Shown: piece after piece, positions 43,675 through 52,980 of the stretch | Layout of the letters: each line of letters begins with the position of its first letter | Position numbering within the stretch: the first letter of the stretch is position 1 | From: Modestobacter marinus | Lineage (GTDB): Bacteria > Actinomycetota > Actinomycetes > Mycobacteriales > Geodermatophilaceae | Reading direction: 5' to 3' | Assembly: GCF_019799945.1 (NCBI RefSeq) | Contig: NZ_JABGCH010000023.1 | Span: 1-64,000 of the forward strand | Length of the DNA: 64,000 nucleotides | Notes under the pieces: model-generated | The model's input: only the letters and a program-made list of their open reading frames with translations | Told to the model about the DNA's origin: nothing | The model's database searches: none | Program-made: the position numbers and the translations under genes

Positions 43675-44450
43675 ACCGTGACGACGGACTCGAGGGCAAG
43701 GTCGCCGTCATCTCGGGCGGCGGCAGCGGGATCGGCCGGGCCCTCGCGGTGGCGTACGCCCGGGCCGGTGCCCACAGCGTGGTCGGCTACCTGCCATCGG
43801 ACCCCCACGACGCGTCGGCCACCGTCTCCGCCGTGGAGGCCGCGGGCGGGCGGTGCTCGGCCGTGCCCATGGACGTGCGCAGCTTCGAGGACACCGAGCG
43901 GCTCGCCCAGACCGCGCTCGACGAGTTCGACCGGCTCGACATCTCGGTGGCCGCGGCCGGCATCCTGCGCCGGGCGCCTCTGGCGGAGATGACCGACCAG
44001 GCGTGGGACGACATGATGGCCGTCGACCTCTCCGGGGTCCTGCGCGTCTTCCGCTCCTGCAGCACGCGGATGACCGGGGGTGGGGCGATGGTCGCGACCT
44101 CCTCGATCGCCGGCGGCGTCTACGGGTGGGAGGAGCACTCCCACTACGCGGCGGCGAAGGCGGGCCTGCTCGGCCTGTGCCGATCCCTGGCCGTGGAGCT
44201 CGCACCCCGCAAGATCCGGGTGAACACCGTCATCCCGGGGCTGATCGAGAGCCCGCAGTCCCTGGACGCGGTCAACTCCCTGGGCCGGGAGGGCCTCGAC
44301 GCCGCCGGTTCCATCATCCCGTGGGGCCGCGTCGGCAACGTCGACGAGGCCGCGCGCACCATCCGGTTCCTCACCAGCGACGATTCGGCCTACGTCACGG
44401 GACAGCAGCTCATCGTCGACGGCGGCCTGACCGTCCGCTGGCCCAGCTGA
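43671..44450 (+). CDS. short-chain dehydrogenase/reductase
   Basis: This 259-residue NAD(P)-dependent SDR has the cofactor motif VISGGGSGIGRALAVAYARA, the AAAGIL (NAG-like) strand end, catalytic Ser in ATSSIAGGVYG and YxxxK in HYAAAKAG, and a standard C-terminus YVTGQQLIVDGGL. The ATG overlaps the transporter's stop. It would oxidise an alcohol or reduce a ketone of the imported substrate. Confidence 0.9.
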   Translation: MNRDDGLEGKVAVISGGGSGIGRALAVAYARAGAHSVVGYLPSDPHDASATVSAVEAAGGRCSAVPMDVRSFEDTERLAQTALDEFDRLDISVAAAGILRRAPLAEMTDQAWDDMMAVDLSGVLRVFRSCSTRMTGGGAMVATSSIAGGVYGWEEHSHYAAAKAGLLGLCRSLAVELAPRKIRVNTVIPGLIESPQSLDAVNSLGREGLDAAGSIIPWGRVGNVDEAARTIRFLTSDDSAYVTGQQLIVDGGLTVRWPS

Positions 44451-44490
44451 CACGTTCCCGAGTTCAGCTTCGACCCGAGGACGGGACGAC

Positions 44491-45243
44491 ATGGAGAAGC
44501 AGCTCACCGGCCGGGTCGCCGTCGTCATCGGCGGCGGCAGCGGGATCGGCGCGGCCATTGCCGTGCTCTACGCCCGGGAGGGCGCCGACGTGGCCGTGCT
44601 GGACCGCAACGAGGAGAACGCCAGGGCCGTCGCCGAGGAATGCCGGAGCTCCGGCGGCCGCGCCACGGCACTGACCGTGGACGCCACCGACGGCGAGGCC
44701 GTCCGGGCGGCGATGGACCGGGTCGTGGCGGAACTCGACGGGATCGACGTCCTCGTCAACTCCGCGGGTGTCCTCGACGAGACGCCGCTGCTCGAGATGA
44801 CGGAGGCGACGTTCGATCGGGTCCTCGCCGTGGACCTCAAGGCCGTGTTCCTGGGGATCCGCTGGGCCGCGCCCCACATGGTCGAGCGGGGCGGCGGACG
44901 CATCATCAACATCGCCTCGCAGCTGGGCATCAAGGGCGGAACCGGCCTGACGCACTACGTGGCGGCGAAGGCAGGGGTCATCGGCATGACCAAGGCCATG
45001 GCCCTGGAGCTGGCCCAGTACAAGATCCTGGTCAACGCCATCGCCCCGGGCCCCATCGTCACGCCCCTGATCGAGGGACTGTCGGCGGAGTGGAAGGCCG
45101 CCAAGCAGGCCGAGCTGCCCATCGGCCGCTTCGGCCAGGCACACGAGGTCGCGCCCACCGCGCTGCTGCTGGCCTCCTCACCCGGTGGGGACTTGTACAC
45201 CGGGCAGACGCTGGGTCCCAACAGCGGCGACGTGATGCCGTAG
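44491..45243 (+). CDS. short-chain dehydrogenase/reductase
   Basis: This 250-residue SDR has VVIGGGSGIGAAIAVLYARE, NSAGVLDETPL, the Ser region IINIASQLGIKGG and HYVAAKAG (YxxxK), ending GQTLGPNSGDVMP, an unusual C-terminus in place of the standard DGG. It is related to but not a recent duplicate of the preceding SDR. ATG 44491 is 40 nt after that gene. The two may act successively on the same carbon skeleton. Confidence 0.9.
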   Translation: MEKQLTGRVAVVIGGGSGIGAAIAVLYAREGADVAVLDRNEENARAVAEECRSSGGRATALTVDATDGEAVRAAMDRVVAELDGIDVLVNSAGVLDETPLLEMTEATFDRVLAVDLKAVFLGIRWAAPHMVERGGGRIINIASQLGIKGGTGLTHYVAAKAGVIGMTKAMALELAQYKILVNAIAPGPIVTPLIEGLSAEWKAAKQAELPIGRFGQAHEVAPTALLLASSPGGDLYTGQTLGPNSGDVMP

Positions 45244-45269
45244 GCCCGGCCCGAGGGAGCGAGCGCCAC

Positions 45270-45752
45270 ATGTGCGCAGGATGTCCCGGCGGCCGCGCCG
45301 TCTCGCGGACCACGGCCCATCTCAACCTGCACGGGATGAAGTTCGCCGTCCTGCAGGCGCTCCAGCGCGCCGTCGGGACCCGCGCCGGGCTGTCCGCGTT
45401 CGGGGACCGTTGGGTGCTGGTCTCCCGGACCGGGAGGCGGGAGTTGTTCGACGACGTCGAGGCGCTGGCTGGTGCCATGGTCACCCGGGGGCTCGTGGAC
45501 GACCGCACACTGCCCGCCGGTGCACCGCTCGAGCAGCTGCTCGGAGCGGCTGGTGGTCCCGACGCCCCGCGCCCGACGGCTGACGGTCTCGTGGCAGCCA
45601 TCCTCGTCCGGGCCCGGCACGAGGCCCCTGACCAGCGGCAACCGCTGGGTCAGGGGCCTCACCCGCCCCCGGGACGGTCAGGAGTGCGCTGCCTCCACCA
45701 GGTGCCCGACGTAGCCGGGGACGGTGAAGAACGTCGGGTTGTCCTCCCCTGA
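45270..45752 (+). CDS. small CxxC protein of unknown function
   Basis: ATG 45270 opens a frame of 160 codons. The first ~110 residues look coding: MCAGCPGGRAVSRTTAHLNL, HGMKFAVLQALQRAVG, FGDRWVLVSRTGRRELFDDV. The CAGCPGG at the N-terminus could bind metal or be redox-active. After about residue 118 the frame runs through a large hairpin and overlaps the end of malate synthase on the other strand, so the true C-terminus is uncertain. No family is recognised. It may be the last gene of the SDR operon. Confidence 0.5.
   Translation: MCAGCPGGRAVSRTTAHLNLHGMKFAVLQALQRAVGTRAGLSAFGDRWVLVSRTGRRELFDDVEALAGAMVTRGLVDDRTLPAGAPLEQLLGAAGGPDAPRPTADGLVAAILVRARHEAPDQRQPLGQGPHPPPGRSGVRCLHQVPDVAGDGEERRVVLP
45621..45660. 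terminator. bidirectional hairpin terminator
   Basis: GAGGCCCCTGACC (45621-45633) pairs with its complement at 45648-45660; inside, AGCGG-CAA-CCGCT extends the stem, with one bulged G. It lies between convergent transcription units (the SDR operon and malate synthase) and would stop both. Confidence 0.8.
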
Positions 45753-47321
45753 CGTGACCGCCCGGACCAGCCGCGCGGCCTCGTCGAACCGGTCGTCCGC
45801 CGTGCGGGGCTGGGCCGCGACCACCTCGTCCAGCAGCTGCTCGACGTAGCCGGGGGTCACCCGGGTGCCCTCGGTGGTCGTCGTGCCGTGCGCCAGCCAC
45901 TGCCCCAGTTGGGCCCGGCTGACCTCCGCGGTCGAGGCGTCCTCGACCTGCCCGTCGATCGGGACGGCGCCGATCCCGCGCAGCCACGCCTCCATGTACC
46001 GGACGGCGACCGAGACGTTGGCCCGCACCCCCTCGTCGGTGACCGGGCCGGTCGACCCGCGGACGTCGAGCAGGTCGGTGGCGGTGACCGTGACGTCCTC
46101 CCGCAGCCGCCCGAGCTGGTCGGTCGCCCCGGCGAGCTCGCCGTCGAATGCGTCCCGCGCGGTGGCGACCAGCCCGGGGTGGGCCACCCAGGTGCCGTCG
46201 AAGCCCTGGCCGGCCTCGCGCCGCTTGTCTGCGGCGACGCCGGCGAGCGCCCGCTCGGTGCCCTCCGGGTCCCGGTCGTCCGGGATGGCCGTGCTCATGC
46301 CGCCGATGGCGTGCGCGCCGCGGCGGTGACAGGTGGCCACCAGCAGCTCGGTGTACGCCCGCATGAACGGCGTCGTCACCGTCAGGGCCGACCGGTCCGG
46401 CAGCACCCAGGACGGCCCGCGGCCGCGGAACTCCTTGATGATGCTGGCCAGGTAGTCCCACCGGCCGGCGTTGAGCCCGGCGCAGTGCTCCCGCAGCTCG
46501 AAGAGGATCTCCTCCATCTCGAACGCCGCCGAGATGGTCTCGATCAGCACGGTCGCGCGGATGGTGCCGGAGGCCAGCCCGAGCACGCGCTCGGTCTCGG
46601 TGAAGACGTCGTCCCACAGCCGGGCCTCCGCGGCGGTCTCCAGCTTGGGCAGGTAGAAGTACGGGCCCGAACCCCGGGTGACCAGCTCGCGGGCGTTGGC
46701 GGCCATGTACAGGCCGAAGTCGACCAGCGACGCCGACGCCGGCGTCCGGCGGCCGCCGGCGTCGGAGGCGCAGAGGTGCTTCTCGACCAGGTGCCAGCCC
46801 CGGGGGCGCAGGATGATCGTGGGTGGGGTGGCCCCTTCCGGGGCACCCAGCCACCCCCGGACGGCGTCGGCGAGCACGACCTGCCCGTCGATGACGTTGC
46901 CCCAGGTGGGGCTGGTGCCGTCCTCCAGGTCGGCCACCCAGGTCTGCGCGCCCGAGCCGAGCGCGGCGGTCGCCGACCGGCGGTCGGCCGGGCTGGTGAT
47001 CTCCACCCGCCGGTCCGCCAGCCCGGGCCCGGTACCGGCGACGCGCCAGCTCGGATCGGTCCGGATCGCGGCGGTCTCCGGGCGGAACCGCAGGTCGCGG
47101 CCGTTGGTGACCGAGGTCCGGCGGCGGGCCCGGTCGGCGAGCAGCTCGGCCCGCCGGGGACCGAAGCGGTCGTGCAGATGGGCGAGGAGGTCGAGTGCCT
47201 CCGGGGTGAGGACCTCCTCGCCGCGGGGCAGCCGAGGGCCGAGGACGTCGATCCGGCCGCGCTGGGGCCGGTGCTCCGGCGGGGCGGCGGTGGGGGTGGG
47301 AGGGGCGTCGAGCGTGGTCAT
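45678..47321 (-). CDS. aceB: malate synthase A
   Basis: This 547-residue enzyme condenses glyoxylate and acetyl-CoA to malate, the second step of the glyoxylate shunt. Family blocks are WVADLEDGTSPTWGNVIDGQ (with the acidic Mg ligand), PTIILRPRGWHLVEKHL, the signature REHCAGLNAGRWDYLASIIK and GGMSTAIPDD. Length matches isoform A. ATG 47321 has AGGAG upstream. It lies 39 nt downstream of isocitrate lyase on the same strand, so they are co-transcribed, and glyoxylate from the purine genes to the right could also enter here. Confidence 0.95.
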   Translation of the reverse strand: MTTLDAPPTPTAAPPEHRPQRGRIDVLGPRLPRGEEVLTPEALDLLAHLHDRFGPRRAELLADRARRRTSVTNGRDLRFRPETAAIRTDPSWRVAGTGPGLADRRVEITSPADRRSATAALGSGAQTWVADLEDGTSPTWGNVIDGQVVLADAVRGWLGAPEGATPPTIILRPRGWHLVEKHLCASDAGGRRTPASASLVDFGLYMAANARELVTRGSGPYFYLPKLETAAEARLWDDVFTETERVLGLASGTIRATVLIETISAAFEMEEILFELREHCAGLNAGRWDYLASIIKEFRGRGPSWVLPDRSALTVTTPFMRAYTELLVATCHRRGAHAIGGMSTAIPDDRDPEGTERALAGVAADKRREAGQGFDGTWVAHPGLVATARDAFDGELAGATDQLGRLREDVTVTATDLLDVRGSTGPVTDEGVRANVSVAVRYMEAWLRGIGAVPIDGQVEDASTAEVSRAQLGQWLAHGTTTTEGTRVTPGYVEQLLDEVVAAQPRTADDRFDEAARLVRAVTSGEDNPTFFTVPGYVGHLVEAAHS

Positions 47322-47360
47322 GGCGTTCTCCTCAGGAGGTCGGGATGGGTGGTCGACGGG

Positions 47361-48674
47361 TCAGTGGAACTGCTCGGACTCCGTGGACCCGACCAGGGCG
47401 AGGGTGGAGCTGGTCGGGTTGAGCGCGGTGGCGATGCGGTCGAAGTAGCCGGTGCCGACCTCGCGCTGGTGGCGCGTGGCGGTGTAGCCGTCGGCCTCGG
47501 AGGCGAACTCGGCCTCCTGCAGCTCCACGTAGGCGCTCATCTGCCGGTCGGCGTAGCCGCGGGCCAGGGTGAACATCGAGTGGTTGAGCGAGTGGAAGCC
47601 GGCCAGGGTGATGAACTGGAACGCGTAGCCCATCGCGGCCAGCTCGCGCTGGAAGCGGGCGATCTGGTCGTCGTCCAGGTGGCTCTTCCAGTTGAACGAG
47701 GGCGAGCAGTTGTAGGCCAGCTTCTGGTCCGGGAACTCGGCGTGCAGCGCCTCCGCGAAGCGCTGGGCGAGCTCCAGGTCGGGAGTGGCCGATTCGACCC
47801 AGATCAGGTCGGCGTAGGGGGCGTACGCCAGGCCGCGGGCGATGACCGGGTCCAGACCGTTGCGCACGGTGTAGAAGCCCTCCGCCGTCCGCTCGCCGGT
47901 GAGGAAGGGCCGGTCGCGCTCGTCGTGGTCGCTGGTCAGCAGCGTCGCGGCGAGGGCGTCGGTCCGGGCGATGACCAGTGACGGGACGCCGGCGACGTCA
48001 GCGGCCAGCCGGGCGGCGTTCAGCGTCCGGATGTGCTGGCCGGTGGGCACCAGGACCTTCCCGCCCATGTGGCCGCACTTCTTCTCCGAGGCCAGCTGGT
48101 CCTCCCAGTGCACGCCCGCCGCACCGGCCGTGATCATCGAGCGCATGAGCTCGTAGGCGTTGAGCGGGCCGCCGAAGCCGGCCTCGGCGTCCGCGACGAT
48201 CGGCACCATCCAGTCGCGCGCCGCGCCGGAGCCGCCCTCCGCGGCCTCGACCTGGCCGGCCCGCAGCAGCGCGTTGTTGATCCGGCGGACGACCGACGGC
48301 ACGGAGTCCACCGGGTAGAGGCTCTGGTCGGGGTAGGTCTGCCCGGCCGTGTTCGCGTCCGCGGCGACCTGCCAGCCGGACAGGTAGATCGCCTTCAGCC
48401 CGGCCCGGACCTGCTGCACGGCCTGGTTGCCGGTCAGCGCGCCGAGCGCGGACACCCACTCCTGGCCGTCGCTGGCCTGGATCAGCTCGAACAGCCTCTC
48501 TGCCCCCCGGCGGGCCAGCGTGTGCTCCTCCACCACCGGCCCCCGCAGCGCGACGACGTCCTCTGCGGTGTGGTCGCGGCGGATGCCGGCCCAGCGGGGG
48601 TCGGTCTGCCAGGAGAACGCCAGGTCGGTGGCGGTCTCGAGGGCGTCGCCGGCGCGGGCGGGGTGGGGGCTCAT
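47361..48674 (-). CDS. aceA: isocitrate lyase
   Basis: This 437-residue enzyme splits isocitrate into glyoxylate and succinate. The active-site loop [15 protein letters not shown] holds the catalytic Cys; other blocks are [20 protein letters not shown] (Mg-binding), [37 protein letters not shown] and [16 protein letters not shown] 48674 has AAGGAG at good spacing. It is divergent from the ScfR/RamB-type regulator 122 bp away and is its likely target. Confidence 0.96.
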   Translation of the reverse strand: MSPHPARAGDALETATDLAFSWQTDPRWAGIRRDHTAEDVVALRGPVVEEHTLARRGAERLFELIQASDGQEWVSALGALTGNQAVQQVRAGLKAIYLSGWQVAADANTAGQTYPDQSLYPVDSVPSVVRRINNALLRAGQVEAAEGGSGAARDWMVPIVADAEAGFGGPLNAYELMRSMITAGAAGVHWEDQLASEKKCGHMGGKVLVPTGQHIRTLNAARLAADVAGVPSLVIARTDALAATLLTSDHDERDRPFLTGERTAEGFYTVRNGLDPVIARGLAYAPYADLIWVESATPDLELAQRFAEALHAEFPDQKLAYNCSPSFNWKSHLDDDQIARFQRELAAMGYAFQFITLAGFHSLNHSMFTLARGYADRQMSAYVELQEAEFASEADGYTATRHQREVGTGYFDRIATALNPTSSTLALVGSTESEQFH

Positions 48675-48770
48675 CAGGGCTCCTTGCGGGTCGGGGGACT
48701 GCCTTGCTGCGATGAGCCTGCGGGGGGAGCGGTGCGCCGAGTAGGGGTCGATCAGGAGAACTTGACCGGT

Positions 48771-48789
48771 TCTTCCCGTGTCGGGAAGA
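48771..48789. promoter_or_regulatory. palindromic operator candidate between aceA and scfR-type gene
   Basis: TCTTCCCG-TGT-CGGGAAGA is a perfect 8-bp inverted repeat with a 3-bp spacer, ending 7 nt before the regulator's ATG and about 100 bp from aceA. Its position would allow autoregulation and control of the divergent lyase. Confidence 0.5.
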
Positions 48790-48796
48790 TCCGCGG

Positions 48797-50260
48797 ATGA
48801 TCGAGAGCTACGACCCCCTGGTGGTCGGACGGCGGGTCCGGGAGCTGCGGAGCGCGGTCGGCCTGACGCTGAGCGACCTCGCCGGCCGCCTCGGGCGGGC
48901 GCCCTCCCACCTCTCGATGGTGGAGAACGGCAAGCGCGAACTCCGGCTCGGGGAGCTCCACGCGGTGGCCGGGGCGCTCGGCGTCGACGTCGCCGACCTG
49001 CTGTCGCAGGCACCGCGGTCGCGCCGCGCCCAGCTGGAGATCGCGTTGGAGCGGGCGCAGCGCAGCCCGCTGTTCACCTCGCTCGGACTGGCTCCGCTGG
49101 CGGTGCGCAAGACGCTGCCCGATCAGGCCATCGAGACGGTCCTCGCCCTGCTCAGCGAGCTGGAGAAGGTGCACGAGCAGCGTGCGGCGACACCCGAGCA
49201 GGCGCGCCGGGCGAACACGTCGCTGCGCGCGGAGATGCGTCGGCGCGGCAACCACCTGGCCGAGCTGGAGACGACCGCCGCCACCCTGCTGGCCGCGGTC
49301 GACTACACCGGCGGCCCGCTGTCCCAGCGGGTCGTGGCCGACCTGGCCGGCCACCTGGGGTTCACCATCCACCACGTCGGCGACCTGCCGGCTTCCACGC
49401 GGAGCCTGACCGACCTGGAAGGGCGGCGCATCTACCTGCCGCGCCAGTCAGAGGCCGGTCGCGACCCCCGGTCGACCCTGCTCCAGGCGCTGGCGGGCGC
49501 CGTCCTCGAGCACCGGCCGCCGGAAGACTACGAGTCCTTCCTCCGCCAGCGCGTGGAGAGCAACTACCTCGCCGGCGCCCTGCTCGTCCCGCAGGCGACC
49601 GCGGTGCCGCTGCTGAAGTCCGCCAAGGAGAGGCGGGAGCTGTCGGTGGAGGACCTGCGCGACGCCTACGCCGTCACCTACGAGACCGCGGCCCACCGGT
49701 TCACCAACCTGGCCACCGAGCACCTGGGCATCCCGGTGCACTTCCTGAAGGTCCACGAGTCCGGCACCATCGCGAAGGCCTACGAGAACGACGACGTGCG
49801 GTTCCCCAGTGATCCGCTGGGCACGGTCGAGGGCCAGCTGGTCTGTCGCTTCTGGGCGGCCCGGCGGGTGTTCGCGGTGGAGGACCGGTTCAGCCCGTAC
49901 CACCAGCTCACCGACAAGCCGGGCGGCACCTACTGGTGCACCTCCAGCATCCAGACCACCGGCCGCGGCGCGTTCTCCCTGTCGGTGGGCACGTCGTTCC
50001 CGCACGCCAAGTGGTTCCGCGGCATGGACGCCGACCAGCGGTTCACCTCGACGTGCCCCGACGAGAACTGCTGTCGTACGCCACCGCCCGCACTCGCGCA
50101 GCGCTGGGCCGGCCGGGCGCTGCCGAGCCCGCGGCTGAACGCCTCGCTGTTCGCGACGCTGCCCACCGCGCCCAGCATGACCTCGGCGTCCCCGCCGGGC
50201 GTCGACACCACCGACGCGTACCGCTTCCTCGAACGGCACTCCGGGGGCGGCCGACCCTGA
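48797..50260 (+). CDS. short-chain fatty acyl transcriptional regulator (ScfR/RamB type)
   Basis: This 487-residue regulator has an N-terminal XRE helix-turn-helix (about 8-64; [40 protein letters not shown]), an IrrE-like middle region ([27 protein letters not shown]) and the ScfR C-terminal domain with clustered cysteines ([11 protein letters not shown]). Proteins of this class (RamB, PrpR relatives) control glyoxylate-shunt and propionate genes in actinobacteria and sense acyl-CoA. The divergent position to aceA-aceB fits. The Arg/Leu-rich helix at about 75-145 is the dimer linker. ATG 48797 is the natural start, just after the palindrome. Confidence 0.92.
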   Translation: MIESYDPLVVGRRVRELRSAVGLTLSDLAGRLGRAPSHLSMVENGKRELRLGELHAVAGALGVDVADLLSQAPRSRRAQLEIALERAQRSPLFTSLGLAPLAVRKTLPDQAIETVLALLSELEKVHEQRAATPEQARRANTSLRAEMRRRGNHLAELETTAATLLAAVDYTGGPLSQRVVADLAGHLGFTIHHVGDLPASTRSLTDLEGRRIYLPRQSEAGRDPRSTLLQALAGAVLEHRPPEDYESFLRQRVESNYLAGALLVPQATAVPLLKSAKERRELSVEDLRDAYAVTYETAAHRFTNLATEHLGIPVHFLKVHESGTIAKAYENDDVRFPSDPLGTVEGQLVCRFWAARRVFAVEDRFSPYHQLTDKPGGTYWCTSSIQTTGRGAFSLSVGTSFPHAKWFRGMDADQRFTSTCPDENCCRTPPPALAQRWAGRALPSPRLNASLFATLPTAPSMTSASPPGVDTTDAYRFLERHSGGGRP

Positions 50261-50311
50261 CCGCCCGGTCCGCCGCCGCGAGGGCCGCACCCGTGAGCCC
50301 CGAGACCGGGG

Positions 50312-50782
50312 TCACACGTAGCACGGATCGGGGAGCCACTCGCCGACGTAGAGGAACCCGCCGGCATCGGTCTGCCACCAGTACTCGACGTAGACCTGGG
50401 CGTCGACGTCCCCGAGCCCGAACTCGGGGAACTCGAACGTGTAGGTGGTCCATCCCAAGGCGGGGTACTGGACGCCGCCGCGGAACTCGCTCACGGCGAA
50501 GTCCTGTCCGGTGGCGACGTCCCGGAGGAACACCCGGGCGCTGGCGCGTTCCGGGTCGGGCGAGGCCGTCAGCTCGATGGTGTTGGTGATCGCGATGCAG
50601 TCCGCGCGGGTGTGGACCTGGATGCCGTTGGGCGTGAGCACGTCCGCGTTCGCGGGGGGAGCGACGGCCGCGAGTCCGGCGGTGGCGGCTGCGGTGGCCG
50701 TGACCAGGCCCAGGACCCTCCGGCGCCGCGCCGCCGCGGAGTCAGGGCCGCGGTCGGTCGCAGAGGTGTGGCGGTGGCTCAT
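50312..50782 (-). CDS. Tat-type secreted protein of unknown function
   Basis: This 156-residue protein has an N-terminal signal: SAAARRRRVLGLVTATAAAT followed by hydrophobic AGLAAVAPPANA, with an ANA-D cleavage site; the arginine run before a moderately hydrophobic core suggests Tat export. The mature ~110 residues are beta-rich with two cysteines (RADCIAITNTIELTASPD ... LPDPCYV), likely one disulphide. No family is recognised. ATG 50782 has GAGGAGAG upstream. It is convergent with the ScfR-type gene. Confidence 0.75.
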   Translation of the reverse strand: MSHRHTSATDRGPDSAAARRRRVLGLVTATAAATAGLAAVAPPANADVLTPNGIQVHTRADCIAITNTIELTASPDPERASARVFLRDVATGQDFAVSEFRGGVQYPALGWTTYTFEFPEFGLGDVDAQVYVEYWWQTDAGGFLYVGEWLPDPCYV

Positions 50783-51288
50783 CGTGCTCTCCTCGGGTCC
50801 TCCGGGTGGGCGCCCGGTCCGCTGCGGCGAGCGCAGTCCCGCTGGCAACGCCCTGACCACCGCTCGGGGACTGTCGGATCGCGGGCCGGGAACGGCCAGG
50901 GCCTCGTGCACCACGGGCTCCCGGGCCGGAACCGAGACCGGCGGGTCATCACGATCGGTGCGCGTCGGCTCATGGGTCGACGCCGTCCCCCAGTAGCGAT
51001 GCCGCAGCTCAGCGGCTCGATCCGTGCTCGTCCTTGTTGTCTCGCCCTGCAGTCACTAGCGTCCGCGGCGCGGGATCAGCGCGAGTGACCGGGTCCGGAC
51101 GGACCGGACGTCGTCCGTGGTGGTCGTCCGTGGAGTCCTTCCACCGGCGACCCCCTCGATCGCACCCGCACCGTGGGAGCACACCGGCGGGCCCGAGCGC
51201 GCGGCGGTGACCAAGGCATCGGCACGTGCCGGTGCCGCGCGCCGGTGGCGGCTCCCGGACGCTGACGGACACGTGGAGATGGGGACGG
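50783..51288. other. intergenic, no gene recognised
   Basis: About 500 bases between divergent genes contain several short frames without domains or coding bias. They presumably hold promoters for the secreted protein (left) and the DUF6986 gene (right). Confidence 0.45.
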
Positions 51289-52548
51289 ATGAGCCAGCAC
51301 CTCGAGGACCTCGCCGGCGAGCTCGACCAGCGGCTCGCCGCCGCGGACGCGGCCCTGCTGGCCCGGTACCCGGGCGACCGGGGCGGCCGGCAGCCGATCC
51401 ACACGGTGTACGTCCCCGCCGACCAGTACGGCCCGGAGACCGTGTCGAGCTGGGGCCGCGCGGCGCAGTCCGTGCTGGACGAGCACGCCGGCTCGGCCGC
51501 CGACCTGGCGACGGCGACCGGCCTGGCCGCACCGCTGGTCGAGGAACTGCTCCCGCGGGTGGCCGCCAAGCTGGCGCGCGAGCCGATCGAGGACCTGCGC
51601 ATCGACTTCGAGGACGGGTACGGGCGTCGGCCCGACGAGCAGGAGGACGCCGCCGTCCGGGACGCCGCGCGCGCCCTCGCCGACGCGGTCCGGGCGGGTA
51701 CCGCACCCCCCTTCCACGGCCTCCGCTTCAAGAGCTTCGAGGCGCCGACCCGGCGCCGGGGGCTGCGCACGCTCGACCTGTTCGTGGGGGAGCTCGCCGC
51801 GCACGACGCGCTCACCGACGGGTTCGTGGTCACCCTGCCCAAGGTGACCTCGGTGGACCAGGTCGAGGCGATGGTGGTGGCCTGCGCCCGCATCGAGCAG
51901 GCGCGGCAGCTGCCGGCCGGACGGCTCCACTTCGAGATCCAGGTGGAGACGCCGCAGGCGATCCTGGGTCCGGACGGCACGGCGCTGGTCGCCCGCATGG
52001 TGCAGGCGGCCGGGATCCGGTGCACGGGCCTGCACTACGGCACCTACGACTACTCGGCTTCCTGCGGCATCGCCGCGGCGTACCAGAGCATGGAGCACCC
52101 GGCCGCCGACCACGCGAAGGCGGTGATGCAGGTGGCAGCCGCGGGCACCGGCGTCGCGCTCAGCGACGGGTCCACCAACGTGCTGCCCGTCGGTGGGCGG
52201 GACGCGGTGCACGCGGCCTGGCGGCTGCACGCCCGGCTGGTCCGGCGCTCCCTCGAGCGGGGCTTCTACCAGGGCTGGGACATGCACCCGGGCCAGCTGC
52301 CGACCCGCTTCCTGGCGACCTACGCCTTCTACCGCGAGGGCTTCGCGTCCGCGGCCGCCCGGCTCCGCGCCTACACCGGCGGCGGCGACTCCGGGGTCCT
52401 CGACGAGCCGGCGACCGCCATCGCCCTCGCCGGGTTCCTGCTGCGCGGCCTGGACTGCGGCGCGTTGGACGAGGGCGAGCTGGTCGACGGGGTCGGCATC
52501 GGCCTCCCGGCGCTGGCCGAGCTGGCCCGACGCGCGCGGCCGGCCTGA
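51289..52548 (+). CDS. DUF6986 protein, HpcH/CitE-like aldolase fold
   Basis: This 419-residue protein resembles citrate-lyase beta/HpcH-HpaI TIM-barrel enzymes. The acidic metal site IEDLRIDFEDGYGRRPDEQE, FEIQVETPQAILGPDGTALV and GLHYGTYDYSASCGIAAAYQ are visible, with a conserved YQGWDMHPGQLPTRF near the end. Such folds cleave or condense CoA-thioesters or oxo-acids such as glyoxylate. It lies between the glyoxylate shunt and the purine-degradation operon, suggesting a glyoxylate-consuming or -producing reaction; this is inference. ATG 51289 is preceded by GGAGATGGGGA. Confidence 0.8.
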   Translation: MSQHLEDLAGELDQRLAAADAALLARYPGDRGGRQPIHTVYVPADQYGPETVSSWGRAAQSVLDEHAGSAADLATATGLAAPLVEELLPRVAAKLAREPIEDLRIDFEDGYGRRPDEQEDAAVRDAARALADAVRAGTAPPFHGLRFKSFEAPTRRRGLRTLDLFVGELAAHDALTDGFVVTLPKVTSVDQVEAMVVACARIEQARQLPAGRLHFEIQVETPQAILGPDGTALVARMVQAAGIRCTGLHYGTYDYSASCGIAAAYQSMEHPAADHAKAVMQVAAAGTGVALSDGSTNVLPVGGRDAVHAAWRLHARLVRRSLERGFYQGWDMHPGQLPTRFLATYAFYREGFASAAARLRAYTGGGDSGVLDEPATAIALAGFLLRGLDCGALDEGELVDGVGIGLPALAELARRARPA

Positions 52549-52600
52549 CCCGCTCCTCGTCGCCTGCCACGGGCGGGCGGGCCCGCGTAGCGTGCCCGCC

Positions 52601-52843
52601 ATGCGGCTGGCAGCGGAGTTCACGACCGAGCCCTTCGTCGGCGAGGGGACCCCGCCGCCGCACGCCACCGAGACGCTGCGCATCGTCGAGACGGCCGGAC
52701 TGACCTGCGTCTTCGGTCCGCTGGGCACGTCGATCGCCGGTGAGGACGACGAGCTGCTCCCGGTGCTCGGCCGGGTCCTCGCCACGGCCCTGGCGCACGG
52801 CGCGACGCGGGTCTCCCTGCAGGTGGAGCGCGTCGACGGCTGA
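52601..52843 (+). CDS. MTH1187/YkoF-type thiamine-binding protein
   Basis: This 80-residue protein has AEFTTEPFVGEGTPPPHATE, LTCVFGPLGTSIAGEDDELL and ATRVSLQVERV, the single ferredoxin-like domain of the MTH1187/thiamine_BP family that binds thiamine or HMP. Length fits. ATG 52601. The downstream operon includes thiamine-diphosphate-dependent glyoxylate carboligase, a possible reason for the neighbourhood. Confidence 0.8.
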   Translation: MRLAAEFTTEPFVGEGTPPPHATETLRIVETAGLTCVFGPLGTSIAGEDDELLPVLGRVLATALAHGATRVSLQVERVDG

Positions 52844-52894
52844 CCCGTCGCGACGTCCCCTCGCCCGGCGCAGGAGCCGTCACCCCCCAGAACT

Positions 52895-52924
52895 TCAACA
52901 AACTGTTGACGTGACGTCGGTCAC
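52895..52924. promoter_or_regulatory. two adjacent palindromes upstream of uraD
   Basis: TCAACA-AAC-TGTTGA (52895-52909) and GTGAC-GTCG-GTCAC (52911-52924) are perfect inverted repeats side by side, 57-86 nt before the GTG of uraD. They are good operator candidates for control of the urate operon; the cognate regulator is not in the window. Confidence 0.5.
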
Positions 52925-52980
52925 CTGGCAACCTTCTCACTGCGCGGAAAGTTACTTCCGTCACACGAGAGGGGGTCCTC

